A stretch of 46,195 nucleotides of DNA from an uncultured PS1 clade bacterium (lineage in GTDB: Bacteria > Pseudomonadota > Alphaproteobacteria > RS24), in NCBI GenBank assembly GCA_902624095.1, contig CACNWB010000014.1, positions 1 to 46,195 on the forward strand, given 5' to 3'. The position numbers and the translations under genes were made by a program. Within the stretch, counting starts at the first letter, position 1. Every line of letters starts with the position of its first letter. The notes under the pieces were generated by a model, which did not search any database, was not told the DNA's origin, and saw nothing but the letters and a program-made list of their open reading frames with translations. This document shows positions 16,372 to 24,456 of the stretch, in pieces.

Positions 16372-16827
16372 ATGATTGATACAAATACTTTTGATGAAGC
16401 AAAGATTGATTGGAAGCCATTTCCTGGACCTGATGGCGAGCCAGCAGATCACATTTCAGTTTCTTTTTTAAATGTTGATGAAGAAGCTAAGATAGTTGAC
16501 GCCTTATTAAAATTTTCTGCTAATGAAAAAATTCTAATGCATAGGCATTGTTCAAATTACAGTACTTTTACTCTAAGTGGGGAGTTGCGAACGTACCTGC
16601 CCAATGGAGAACTTAAAGATATTCGGCCAGCTGGAGTATTTAAGCTTGGTGAACCGGGAGAAGCCCATACAGAAGGTGGAGGCGATCAAGATGTTGTGTG
16701 TTATTTCAGTTTTAGACCTTATTCAGCCACCGACCCTATCTATGAGATACTAGATGATAATCTTGAGGTAATTGCGGCTATGACTTTTGATGATCTCAAA
16801 GGCCTTTATCAAGAGTATTCCAGCTGA
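16372..16827 (+). CDS. Cupin-domain protein
   Basis: 151 residues from the ATG at 16372, preferred over a TTG six nt earlier because of AGGGAG at 16359-16364. The cupin core has KILMHRHCSNYSTFTLSGELRT with His57-x-His59, then GEAHTEGGGDQDVVCYFSFRP as second motif. The fold resembles ChrR-type or acetylacetone-dioxygenase-like cupins that bind one metal. Whether it is an enzyme or a sensor cannot be told. It stands alone with its own upstream spacer; A+T-rich codon use matches the island. Confidence 0.78.
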   Translation: MIDTNTFDEAKIDWKPFPGPDGEPADHISVSFLNVDEEAKIVDALLKFSANEKILMHRHCSNYSTFTLSGELRTYLPNGELKDIRPAGVFKLGEPGEAHTEGGGDQDVVCYFSFRPYSATDPIYEILDDNLEVIAAMTFDDLKGLYQEYSS

Positions 16828-16950
16828 AAATATTTGTTAGACCTTTTAATTTTTTAAAAAAAGTTTCACCTCAGGCGTCACTAGTGGATGAGACATGTGC
16901 ATACAAGTTTGAATTACCATTCAATGCAAGAGATCTACCCTAATTGGTGT

Positions 16951-17340
16951 CTAATTTTTTAGAGGATTTACTCTGTAGATATTTCCAGTTTCGCGAAGTG
17001 CCTCCAGTGACCAAGGGGAGCCAACACCCGCTACAAGCCATTCAAGTATCTCCCACAGGTCCCTGTCAGTTTGCTCTGCATCCAATGGCTCCAATCCAGG
17101 TGGGAGGGCATTAATTTCCAAGGCCGCTGGAAATTCTTCTCCCGATCTCCCAATGAAAATAAATTCATAAAAATATTGATTGACCTGCAATACGCAAGGC
17201 GCTTTGAAGTTGTTATGCTCTAAGTCGAAAACTTTTTTCAGAAAATTTCGAAACTCTGGATAGTGCCCGACGCTGGGTTCGATTAATACAGGTACCCTTC
17301 GCAATCCCTCCGGAATTTGCTCTAAAATTTCTACGGTCAT
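16951..17340 (-). CDS. Small protein of unknown function coupled to the dehalogenase-like hydrolase
   Basis: 129 residues, no signal peptide or membrane helix, acidic and aromatic-rich (PSVGHYPEFRNFLKKVFDLE, VNQYFYEFIFIGRSGEEFPA). I do not recognise the family. Its ATG overlaps the upstream hydrolase stop by 4 nt, so it is translationally coupled and probably a partner or next step of that enzyme. Confidence 0.65.
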   Translation of the reverse strand: MTVEILEQIPEGLRRVPVLIEPSVGHYPEFRNFLKKVFDLEHNNFKAPCVLQVNQYFYEFIFIGRSGEEFPAALEINALPPGLEPLDAEQTDRDLWEILEWLVAGVGSPWSLEALRETGNIYRVNPLKN

Positions 17341-18251
17341 TTTAGTCGCCCTTCAGTCAAGCCGTGCTGTGTTGCAAACTCGGCTAAAATAACGCCAATC
17401 TCGTTGCCTGCATCCTCTTGCAAAAAGTGGTCTCCGGTCACGAAGTGAATTCCGTCTGCATGAGGCCAAATTTCAAGCCATTTTTTCGCAAAGACTTCTG
17501 GTTCAAAAACTTTATCTTCTTTACCCCAAATAATTAGCGATGGAAGTTTTAGGCCTTTTACCCCTTCCTCCAGCCACTGGAAGAAGTTTCCCGCGATATC
17601 AGTCGTTTCATTGATAGGTATCGATCGAGGCCATTGCCAAGTTAAACGTCGGTCGTCAGTATCAGGAAGAACGTCCTCATAATATTGCATTGTCTCGGTA
17701 AGAAATTTTTTTCGGTCCACGACCGATAGATACATACCCCGACCAGGAAAGGCTTTTTTTCGACCCAATATATATGGCCCGATTAATGGTGCATGCATTG
17801 TTCTCCATGGCAATATTTGGTTATGGAATTTGGCAGAAGGATTTCTCCAGGCCCACGTAGACATAACTGCGATAGCACTTGAACACTTGTCTCTCGCGAG
17901 TAAGGCTCCTAACCCGGTTGGACCTCCCCAATCCTGACATACAAAGAAGATGTTTTTTAGTTCGAGTCTGTCGATCAGGGCCACGAGGTTGGCCGCATGG
18001 TTTTCTAGACTGTGGGCTGCCGCTGAGTGGGGGTGTTCTGACAAACCAAACCCAATTTGGTCGGGAACAATTACCCTTAACCCAGCACTCAGGAGTGGGG
18101 GGATGCAGTCACGCCAAATGAAGCCCCAAGATGGATTACCATGCAAAAGCAATACTGGCGAAGCGTCGCGCGGGCCTTTGTCAAAATAATTCATTCGCCA
18201 GCCATTTATTTCTACTGAGGAGGTTGACGCGACAAAGCTCTGCCTATTCAT
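17337..18251 (-). CDS. Haloalkane-dehalogenase-like alpha/beta-hydrolase
   Basis: 304 residues. HGNPSWGF gives the oxyanion/halide Asn39 and Trp42; VPDQIGFGLSEHP is the family strand; the elbow FFVCQDWGG has Asp107 as nucleophile with Trp108 next to it, the haloalkane-dehalogenase arrangement (Asn plus Trp halide site as in HLD-II). WGKEDKVFEPE and TGDHFLQEDAG hold the acid region and catalytic His. Epoxide hydrolases and haloacetate dehalogenases share much of this, so halide specificity is unproven. Cytoplasmic, no leader. First of a two-gene run with the 129-residue protein. Confidence 0.85.
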   Translation of the reverse strand: MNRQSFVASTSSVEINGWRMNYFDKGPRDASPVLLLHGNPSWGFIWRDCIPPLLSAGLRVIVPDQIGFGLSEHPHSAAAHSLENHAANLVALIDRLELKNIFFVCQDWGGPTGLGALLARDKCSSAIAVMSTWAWRNPSAKFHNQILPWRTMHAPLIGPYILGRKKAFPGRGMYLSVVDRKKFLTETMQYYEDVLPDTDDRRLTWQWPRSIPINETTDIAGNFFQWLEEGVKGLKLPSLIIWGKEDKVFEPEVFAKKWLEIWPHADGIHFVTGDHFLQEDAGNEIGVILAEFATQHGLTEGRLK

Positions 18252-18415
18252 GCTTCACCTTCTAGAATTTTCACAAAATTTTCGATACGTTATTCAAATG
18301 ACAAAGAGGCAATTTGTCACCAATAATTACTTCTAAATAATTTGTTTGAATATAAATATCTCAGAATTTGAGCCGCAAATTAGACTGTAAATGCTGCTGT
18401 GTTAGGCTTCGTTTG

Positions 18416-19069
18416 ATGAAAAAAACCGAAAGAGCAGAAAACGTGATGCGGATACTGAATAAACAGTATCCAGAAACGCCAATCCCTCTAAACCATACTG
18501 ACACATTTACTCTTTTAATAGCAGTTTTGCTATCTGCACAATGTACTGACGATAGAGTAAATCAAATTACTCCTTCGCTTTTTTCAATGGCAAGTGATCC
18601 GGAAACAATGGCAAAATTGACTGAAAAGCAGATTTACGATGTGGTGAAACCTTGTGGATTGGGACCACAAAAATCGAAAGCTATAAAGGAACTCTCTGCT
18701 ATAATCGCAGACGACTACGGCGGTCTAGTTCCAGGAAATTTTATCGAGCTTGAACGATTGCCCGGTGTAGGGCACAAAACGGCTTCGGTAGTAATGAGCC
18801 AAGGTTTCGGAATACCAGCTTTTGCTGTTGATACTCATATACATAGACTTTCCCAAAGATGGGGATTAACCAATGGTCATAGTGTAACGAAAACAGAACG
18901 TGATTTAAAAAAAATATTTCCCGAACGAAGCTGGAATAAACTTCATTTGCAAATAATTTTCTGGGGCAGGCAGTATTGCAAAGCCAGAGAGTGCTTCGGG
19001 TTGCAGTGCGAAATTTGCCGAGCTTGTTATCCCAATCGAAAAAAGCCTCTAATTCATAAGAGACCTTGA
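18416..19069 (+). CDS. nth: Endonuclease III-like DNA glycosylase/AP lyase
   Basis: Base-excision repair enzyme for oxidised pyrimidines. 217 residues from ATG 18416; an upstream TTG would add a Cys-rich tail foreign to the family. TDDRVNQITPSLF, the helix-hairpin-helix LERLPGVGHKTASVVMSQ with the catalytic Lys, and AVDTHIHRLSQRWGL with the catalytic Asp are intact. The C-terminal iron-sulfur region reads YCKARECFGLQCEICRACYP: five Cys, but not at the usual C-x6-C-x2-C-x5-C spacing. The A+T-rich codon use and island position suggest an acquired extra copy beside a chromosomal nth (inference). Confidence 0.92.
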   Translation: MKKTERAENVMRILNKQYPETPIPLNHTDTFTLLIAVLLSAQCTDDRVNQITPSLFSMASDPETMAKLTEKQIYDVVKPCGLGPQKSKAIKELSAIIADDYGGLVPGNFIELERLPGVGHKTASVVMSQGFGIPAFAVDTHIHRLSQRWGLTNGHSVTKTERDLKKIFPERSWNKLHLQIIFWGRQYCKARECFGLQCEICRACYPNRKKPLIHKRP

Positions 19070-19238
19070 TTTTTTAAGAGAGCTAAAAACGAAAAAAGGT
19101 ATGTTGCAGTTTATGGCGCAGTCCTAAAAATACCCTTCTAGTACGAATGCCTGGCATAAACATTATAGATTTTCTAAAAAGATGGGCCGGTAATCTATAA
19201 TCATTTGACATTGCTCTTTTCTGGTAACTAATTTTAAT

Positions 19239-19613
19239 ATGATGGAAATGCATAAAGATAAGTTATCAAATTTCGCAGATATACTCTTTCGACTTGGGTT
19301 GGGGGCCGTATTTTTTGTAAACGGTATTTCCAAGCTGCAAAACATTGAAGACGTGCAGTTTTGGATGGAAGATTTTGGCATACCCGGGATTTTAATATAT
19401 CCGTCAATAATAATCGAAATTCTCGCACCCATTTTTCTTATATTTCGTTTCTTAGACACACTTTCAATAATTAGCCTAATGATTTTTTGTGCGATAACAG
19501 CATTAATTTTTCATACAAATTTTAGCAATCCGATTGAACTTACCGCATTTCTAAAAAATATATCGATTATGTCAGGACTGTATTTTCTCTTGATTTTAAG
19601 TCGAAATGGCTAA
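19239..19613 (+). CDS. DoxX-family membrane protein
   Basis: 124 residues with four hydrophobic helices (about 10-30, 46-66, 72-92, 104-122). LFRLGLGAVFFVNGISKL is the DoxX opening, and PSIIIEILAPIFLIF the second helix. Members act in thiol/redox or respiration-linked roles, with no fixed function here. Starts after a spacer that ends the nth transcript; probably monocistronic. Confidence 0.82.
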   Translation: MMEMHKDKLSNFADILFRLGLGAVFFVNGISKLQNIEDVQFWMEDFGIPGILIYPSIIIEILAPIFLIFRFLDTLSIISLMIFCAITALIFHTNFSNPIELTAFLKNISIMSGLYFLLILSRNG

Positions 19614-19670
19614 GTTTGCGTTAAATCCCATCTGATTAAAGAGCCTTTGGATAATTCAAGGGGCCTTTAT

Positions 19671-20627
19671 CTATTTTGCTATTTTAGAAAATTCGATACC
19701 CGAAATTTTTTTACACGCAGACTCAAAGTTTTCTATATTTCCGGCACCCCATTGGCTGGAAACTGCAAAAACGCCATCGTCTAGCATGAGCAATTCGTCC
19801 TCTTTTAAGAAATGGCGACGACCAGTTCTTTCTTTAACTTCCAGTGCCACTTCTCTTTTTACAAACGTTCCAGCATTTCCTTGGAGGTTCAGAGGAAAAA
19901 ATTGAGCTAACTGCTCAGAGGTATTTATATTATTGGCTTCTACGAAGTACTTCAAAACAGCAAGAACAAACCTACCTTTTCCATACTTCTCTCCTTTGAA
20001 TAGGTATTTCGAGTAATCCTTCTTGCCTTTAAGCTGTTGGTTGGCCTGTTTAAGCAACTGAAGAGAATTAGAATATATATCGTCGTCCACTGGCGCCGAG
20101 GATATGTCTAAATCCACTCGGCACTGACGAGCGAACTGGTTCAATTTCTCAAAAATTTCAGCTTGCTGTTCCACAGAAAGCTCTACATTTTCGCCTTCGA
20201 CGCTGCCGAAAATATCACTAAGCCTTTCGAAAACCCCTTGATACTCCGCAACTATTTTATCGCTCCCAATCATCTGGAGCCTTATGGAATGAAAAGATGA
20301 CTCTAGTAATTCAGAAGATGACAAATGACCATCTTCAATTAATGCCTTAGATTGCTGAATTATATCTTGGTAAAGAGATATTTTTTCATCAAAAACCCTC
20401 TCACTTCGACGGCTCTCTTGTTCGATCTCAGTTTGATGGGTTAGAAGATACATTGTCAGTACTATCACGAAGATCGCTGATAGAGACGCAGAAACGATCT
20501 CTCCCGAAACCCCGTCTGAAACTGCCTGAAATAGTGGGTCAAACCCAAAATACACAGCGACTGCAATGATTACGATCGCTATGAGTGACCTTTGTCCTGC
20601 ACGTTTAATCTCACTTTTTTGTCGCAT
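19671..20627 (-). CDS. Two-helix membrane protein with long cytoplasmic helical region, unknown family
   Basis: 318 residues. Helices at about 14-33 (SLIAIVIIAVAVYFGFDPLF) and 42-62 (EIVSASLSAIFVIVLTMYLL), then a charged coiled-coil-like part (THQTEIEQESRRSERVFDEK) and a soluble C-terminal domain from about 220 (RFVLAVLKYFVEANNINTSE, VKERTGRRHFLKEDELLMLD). No catalytic motif is recognised. It starts 8 nt after the GIY-YIG gene, so the two are one unit. Membrane protein plus nuclease pairs are common in phage-defence loci, but the role is inference. Confidence 0.7.
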   Translation of the reverse strand: MRQKSEIKRAGQRSLIAIVIIAVAVYFGFDPLFQAVSDGVSGEIVSASLSAIFVIVLTMYLLTHQTEIEQESRRSERVFDEKISLYQDIIQQSKALIEDGHLSSSELLESSFHSIRLQMIGSDKIVAEYQGVFERLSDIFGSVEGENVELSVEQQAEIFEKLNQFARQCRVDLDISSAPVDDDIYSNSLQLLKQANQQLKGKKDYSKYLFKGEKYGKGRFVLAVLKYFVEANNINTSEQLAQFFPLNLQGNAGTFVKREVALEVKERTGRRHFLKEDELLMLDDGVFAVSSQWGAGNIENFESACKKISGIEFSKIAK

Positions 20628-20635
20628 TTCAGTCC

Positions 20636-21397
20636 TCAGTAGGAATATCGAACGGGGTTCTGTTCATGCTCTAAATGTTCTTGCAAAATGCGCTTTCCGT
20701 GATCACCAATGTAGTGGTTCCACTTTTCTTCACTTGAAATTTCGCCCTCAAAACCCCAACGACCTTCAATATCGGACTCCAAGGTAGGAAAGTTGATAAC
20801 GGTAGCAGGGATCCATGGCCCATTTTCAAATACTCCAACCGCCACACCTTTAACCACAGCAATAACAATATCAGCTTGCTCGGCTCTTTCTTTGTTAACC
20901 CGCCAAGCACAACGAACCTGCCTGTAAATTGCACCTTTGTCTGACCTATTTTCCAGGTTATTAACATTTAGGAAAATTGCCTTCTCGTACAAATCTGGAA
21001 ACGGGGGGAGGGCGTATTTCTGCATAATCTCAGATGGAGACATCGGGCCAAATTCGGTGCTTCTGTGACCGCGCTGCATATTGGTCAAGCCGGGAAAAAC
21101 ATCGATTAAAGCTGCCTCAACTTCAAAAGCCTCGTTTTCAGTTTTCAACCCATGCCGATGTATGACGTGAATGACTGCGAGGCCGGCATTCTGGATATCT
21201 ATAATTCTTTGGATTTTATCCGAATGGTTATCAGAGTTTACATCTGCGGATGCATTTAGGGCATGAGCAAAGATCCTATTTCCAATACCCTTTCCGACAT
21301 AAAAGGTATCTCCATTTCGGGGATCAATTAACCTATAGACATAATAACCTAATTTTTTGCTCACCTCGTCCGAAAATTGATTGTTTTCTTTCATCAT
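20636..21397 (-). CDS. GIY-YIG nuclease-domain protein (LEM-3-like type)
   Basis: 253 residues. The N-terminus YYVYRLIDPRNGDTFYVGKG carries the two signature strands (Y19-V-Y21 and Y33-V-G35), followed by Arg41 in GNRIFAHA and a Glu in the EVEAALID helix, the expected catalytic set. After about residue 130 comes a second domain (AIFLNVNNLENRSDKGAIYR, IEGRWGFEGEISSEEKWNHY) that looks like a sugar- or nucleic-acid-binding beta fold but is not identified. Middle of a three-gene minus-strand run with 18 and 8 nt gaps. A DNA- or RNA-cleaving role in defence or repair is likely. Confidence 0.82.
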   Translation of the reverse strand: MMKENNQFSDEVSKKLGYYVYRLIDPRNGDTFYVGKGIGNRIFAHALNASADVNSDNHSDKIQRIIDIQNAGLAVIHVIHRHGLKTENEAFEVEAALIDVFPGLTNMQRGHRSTEFGPMSPSEIMQKYALPPFPDLYEKAIFLNVNNLENRSDKGAIYRQVRCAWRVNKERAEQADIVIAVVKGVAVGVFENGPWIPATVINFPTLESDIEGRWGFEGEISSEEKWNHYIGDHGKRILQEHLEHEQNPVRYSY

Positions 21398-21415
21398 GCA
21401 AATCTCAAATCGCCG

Positions 21416-22213
21416 CTACATGCCAGGCATGTCTGGCATGTTTTCTTGACGGATTTTAAGTCGCAGATCAGTCAAATCGGTCAGAGATGATTTCGAAATT
21501 AAAAATAAACTTTTCGGTTTATTTATATGACAGTCCTCCCACCTTGCATGTCCGGTCCAGGAACAAGTATGCCCTTTCTTACGGCTATAGTTCTTGATTT
21601 TTGGTGCGAAGTCGCCCGCAAAACGGACAAGTTGTCCTTCCGATAATTCTGTCCAGTCTACATTTGTGCGCAGGTCTTTGTAGTTTTTTGTATTCGGAAA
21701 CGTGTTAGTTAAATCTGTTTGGAATTCAAATACATTGCCCGAACCTATGAGGCCAAGTTCAATATCCAACGTAGCTCCTTTTTCCGTGTCTTTTAAATAT
21801 AATTCATTTATTAGGAACAGGCCTTCGAATGGCCGCATTAGTCTTTTTCGCAGATTTATTCTCTTGGAAATGGCAGCCTCTTTTAATTTAGACCTGAGTT
21901 CCCTTCTCTTATTCTTATGAACTTCAAAATCACCAGGGAACTGCTTGCGAGCCTCGGCATCCATTCCTCTTTCTATAAATTCATGAAACTCGAGAATGTC
22001 CTTGGCTAACGTTTTATTAAAATTAACCTGCCAAGAATTCAGTTTTAACTCGCTTGCCCATTTTGGTAGTTCATGAACTGGGTCTCCAGATTGAATCTGT
22101 TTAATCGTTCTTGCTTCATCCCTTTCGGTATCACATCGGGCTAGAAAACCGATAATAAAGATTATGGCAAAGAATGGGAAAGCAACTCTATTTACACTTC
22201 TAATAAACCCCAT
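21416..22213 (-). CDS. N-terminally membrane-anchored protein of unknown function
   Basis: 265 residues with one hydrophobic segment (about 9-25, VAFPFFAIIFIIGFLA) followed by Arg-Cys, which is not a proper lipobox, so a signal anchor is more likely than a lipoprotein. The rest is soluble, with a charged helical section (KRRELRSKLKEAAISKRINL) and a beta-rich C-terminal half containing two Cys (HTCSWTGHARWEDCH). No family recognised. It leads the run with the GIY-YIG and two-helix proteins. A perfect 8-bp stem hairpin (21419-21440) covers its 3' end. Confidence 0.68.
   Translation of the reverse strand: MGFIRSVNRVAFPFFAIIFIIGFLARCDTERDEARTIKQIQSGDPVHELPKWASELKLNSWQVNFNKTLAKDILEFHEFIERGMDAEARKQFPGDFEVHKNKRRELRSKLKEAAISKRINLRKRLMRPFEGLFLINELYLKDTEKGATLDIELGLIGSGNVFEFQTDLTNTFPNTKNYKDLRTNVDWTELSEGQLVRFAGDFAPKIKNYSRKKGHTCSWTGHARWEDCHINKPKSLFLISKSSLTDLTDLRLKIRQENMPDMPGM
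21419..21440. repeat. Perfect inverted repeat at the 3' end of the anchored-protein gene
   Basis: Arms CATGCCAG and CTGGCATG around a 6-nt loop, covering the last codons of the upstream gene just before the GIY-YIG start. No U-tract follows, so it may act as an mRNA processing or stability hairpin rather than a terminator. Confidence 0.55.
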
Positions 22214-22422
22214 GATCCTTCTCTCAAAATGACCGAAGAATTATTTTGGAAATTTTTGCTGGGAGGTTCAAGTTTTTATGGAGATTGTGTTTCTAAATTG
22301 CTTCGCATTTCAGTGAAGTCTATTAAGAGAAGCTTTATTACTTCTCCTGCGTTGACTCTAAGGCCTCTCAAGGATGACAACTTTTAACAAGATTGGCGGT
22401 TTTTTGGATTGTGAGATGATTA

Positions 22423-23229
22423 ATGCCCAGACATCGCGGTAAATATGACCCACTTCATTCTTCCCCTTATGAGCTGAGCCGCTCTAGGGTTGAGAACTTT
22501 GTTCGCTGTCCCGCCTGCTTCTACATGCAACAGGTTGAAGGCATTAAGTTTCCGGATATTCCTGGCTTTAATATTAATGAAGCGACCGACGTGCTTCTAA
22601 AAAAACATTTCGATAAATATCGCACCGAAGGCTCTGTCCCCCCATTTTTTGAAGCCCAAGGGCTGGAACATCTTCTGCCGTTCCAGCATGAAAACTTCGA
22701 CAAGTGGACAGAGAGCCTACACTTCGGAGCCGAAGGCCGCATGCACACAGTGGTCGAGGAGTTAAATCTAAAAATTGGCGGCGGCTTGGACGATGTATGG
22801 CAGAACACAGAGACCAAAGAATTGCATATCGTTGACTATAAAAGCACGTCTCAAAAAAGCCCTGGAAGAACAATTACGTTAGATGATCCTTACAAGGCGG
22901 CATATAAACGCCAAATGGATTTATACGTTTGGGTTTTGAGGCGCATGGGCTTTGACGTCAGTGAAACAGGCTATTTTTTGTATGTCGATGGCGATCGCTT
23001 CACAGATCGAGATTTTCTGAGCGCCCATGAAGCGCTTATGGTTTTTAAGACGACGCTTATTCCCTATGCGGTGGATGTTTCTTGGATTGCTCCAACGTTG
23101 AAAAAAATCAAGGCCACTTTAGACGCGAGTGTTCGCCCTGAACATTCCGACGGTTGCCAGCATGGAGATTTCTTGCAAGCCTCAATATTAAATGCCACGA
23201 AACTAGAGGCCGAAACGCAGAAACAGTAG
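22423..23229 (+). CDS. PD-(D/E)XK (RecB/Cas4-like) nuclease-family protein
   Basis: 268 residues. Core motifs: GGGLDDVW (Asp123/124), then LHIVDYKSTS with D138-x-K140, and the RQMDLYVWVLRRMG helix matching the Q-x-x-x-Y motif of RecB-type nucleases. The N-terminus SRSRVENFVRCPACFYMQQ has Cys29 and Cys32, and SDGCQHGDFL adds another near the C-terminus, recalling the Fe-S-bearing AddB/Cas4 group, though the full four-Cys set is not evident. No cas genes or array are nearby. Divergent from the GIY-YIG run across a 209-nt spacer, so it may belong to the same module. Confidence 0.82.
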   Translation: MPRHRGKYDPLHSSPYELSRSRVENFVRCPACFYMQQVEGIKFPDIPGFNINEATDVLLKKHFDKYRTEGSVPPFFEAQGLEHLLPFQHENFDKWTESLHFGAEGRMHTVVEELNLKIGGGLDDVWQNTETKELHIVDYKSTSQKSPGRTITLDDPYKAAYKRQMDLYVWVLRRMGFDVSETGYFLYVDGDRFTDRDFLSAHEALMVFKTTLIPYAVDVSWIAPTLKKIKATLDASVRPEHSDGCQHGDFLQASILNATKLEAETQKQ

Positions 23230-23261
23230 AAGGCACACTAGAGGTGACCGGGCGGGAGATA

Positions 23262-23486
23262 ATGGGAGCCGATTTAATAACAAAATGGTGGCCGCAGATA
23301 ACAGCGCTGTTTGTTCTAGTCTTTTGGATTAGCCGCACTGTCAGCGAATTGAAGGGCAAAATTTATTTGTTTAGACCAACAAGGTATCTTAAGAAGTTTA
23401 TCGGGCGACCCAAAGATTTTTTTGTCATTTGCACAAAGTATCGGCCTTCGCCAAGGCATGCTCCAGCAAATAATAAAAGCGCGTAG
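23262..23486 (+). CDS. Small single-helix membrane protein (possible)
   Basis: 74 codons from an ATG with GGGAG just upstream, 32 nt after the nuclease gene. One helix, WWPQITALFVLVFWISRTVS, resembling small phage-type membrane proteins. The last 40 residues are antisense to the better-supported minus-strand gene, so the real protein may be shorter or the ORF may be spurious. Confidence 0.35.
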   Translation: MGADLITKWWPQITALFVLVFWISRTVSELKGKIYLFRPTRYLKKFIGRPKDFFVICTKYRPSPRHAPANNKSA

Positions 23487-23677
23487 TACGTTGTCACTAT
23501 AATTAGTGCTTGAGCCAACAGGCTATGGATCTTGTCGTTTTCTAAATCAAAAAAAAGTGTCACAATGTGGCGCGAAACCAACAGCGACGCAGAGCCAGCT
23601 ATTGCAAATGCCAACCAAATTTTCAGCAAATGGCTTAGAGATTCTGCTTTAAACAAAGATAATAAAGCTTTTAACAT
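23363..23677 (-). CDS. Small membrane protein at the end of the heme-transport operon
   Basis: 104 residues with two hydrophobic helices (LAFAIAGSASLLVSRHIVTL and LAQALIIVTTYYALLLFAGA) and a basic tail. Starts 8 nt after the ABC ATPase stop, so co-transcribed with it. No family recognised; could be an accessory of the importer. Confidence 0.6.
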   Translation of the reverse strand: MLKALLSLFKAESLSHLLKIWLAFAIAGSASLLVSRHIVTLFFDLENDKIHSLLAQALIIVTTYYALLLFAGACLGEGRYFVQMTKKSLGRPINFLRYLVGLNK

Positions 23678-23685
23678 GTCAGGGT

Positions 23686-24456
23686 TTATATAAGATATTC
23701 AACACTGAATGGCTCGAGGTTTATCTTGGATTGGACTTGATAAACATCCATTAAGTTCTTTTCAGTGATGACTTCTCTAGCCGGTCCAATTTCTACCAAC
23801 TGGCCGTCTTTTAGAAGCAAGACAAGATTGGCCAGCAATCCTGTTAGATGGATGTCATGGCTCACACAAACGACAGTTAGTCCAAGTTCAGACCTTTTTC
23901 TTAGAATTTTCATCAGAGAGAACTGATGAGCAATATCTAAATTAGCAAATGGCTCGTCAAGAAACAGGTACTGCCTCGGCACATCTGGTCCTGATGCATC
24001 AATTTGATAAAAGGCGCGGGCAATATGAACCCTTGCTTGCTCACCACCTGATAGCGAGTTGTAGTTTCTGCCTGTAAGATCTTGAAGGTTCAGTTCCTCA
24101 GTAATCATAGAAAGATCCTGATCTTTCTGGGAGTAGTGGTTCAAATTATAGGGACGTCCGAATGCTATAATTTCGTCGACCGTAAATTTGAGGTCAACCG
24201 GAGTAGACTGAGACACCATACTTCTCATTTGCGCTTTTGAAGCTAGGCTTAGAGAATTTACGTTCGCGTCACCGTAAAAAAGTTGGCCCTTGTCTGCCGT
24301 CAAATCTCCAGCCAGCAGTTTTAAGAGCGTCGATTTTCCCGACCCATTCGGTCCAAGTATGGTTAAGAAACTACCTTGCTCGAGATTAAAGGATATATTC
24401 GAAACAGTTGGTTTTGCGCCGTAATTGAAACATAAATTTTCAGCCGAAAGCGTCAT
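23686..24456 (-). CDS. hmuV: Heme/siderophore ABC importer, ATP-binding protein (HmuV-like)
   Basis: Energises import of heme or an iron chelate. 256 residues: Walker A GPNGSGKST, Q-loop VSQSTPVDLKF, signature LSGGEQARVHIARAFYQ, Walker B YLFLDEPFANLD and switch His in VCVSHDIHLTGLLA. The long linker between signature and Walker B with DASGPDVPRQYLFLDEP is typical of HmuV. It overlaps the permease stop by 4 nt. Transcribed after hmuT and hmuU. Confidence 0.9.
   Translation of the reverse strand: MTLSAENLCFNYGAKPTVSNISFNLEQGSFLTILGPNGSGKSTLLKLLAGDLTADKGQLFYGDANVNSLSLASKAQMRSMVSQSTPVDLKFTVDEIIAFGRPYNLNHYSQKDQDLSMITEELNLQDLTGRNYNSLSGGEQARVHIARAFYQIDASGPDVPRQYLFLDEPFANLDIAHQFSLMKILRKRSELGLTVVCVSHDIHLTGLLANLVLLLKDGQLVEIGPAREVITEKNLMDVYQVQSKINLEPFSVEYLI

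Noticed and set aside
22423-23229. Cas4 of a CRISPR system
   Set aside because: It has RecB/Cas4-like motifs, but there is no cas1/cas2 and no repeat-spacer array in the window.
23262-23486. Phage holin for the small single-helix ORF
   Set aside because: No endolysin or other phage gene is near, and half of the frame is antisense to a better gene.
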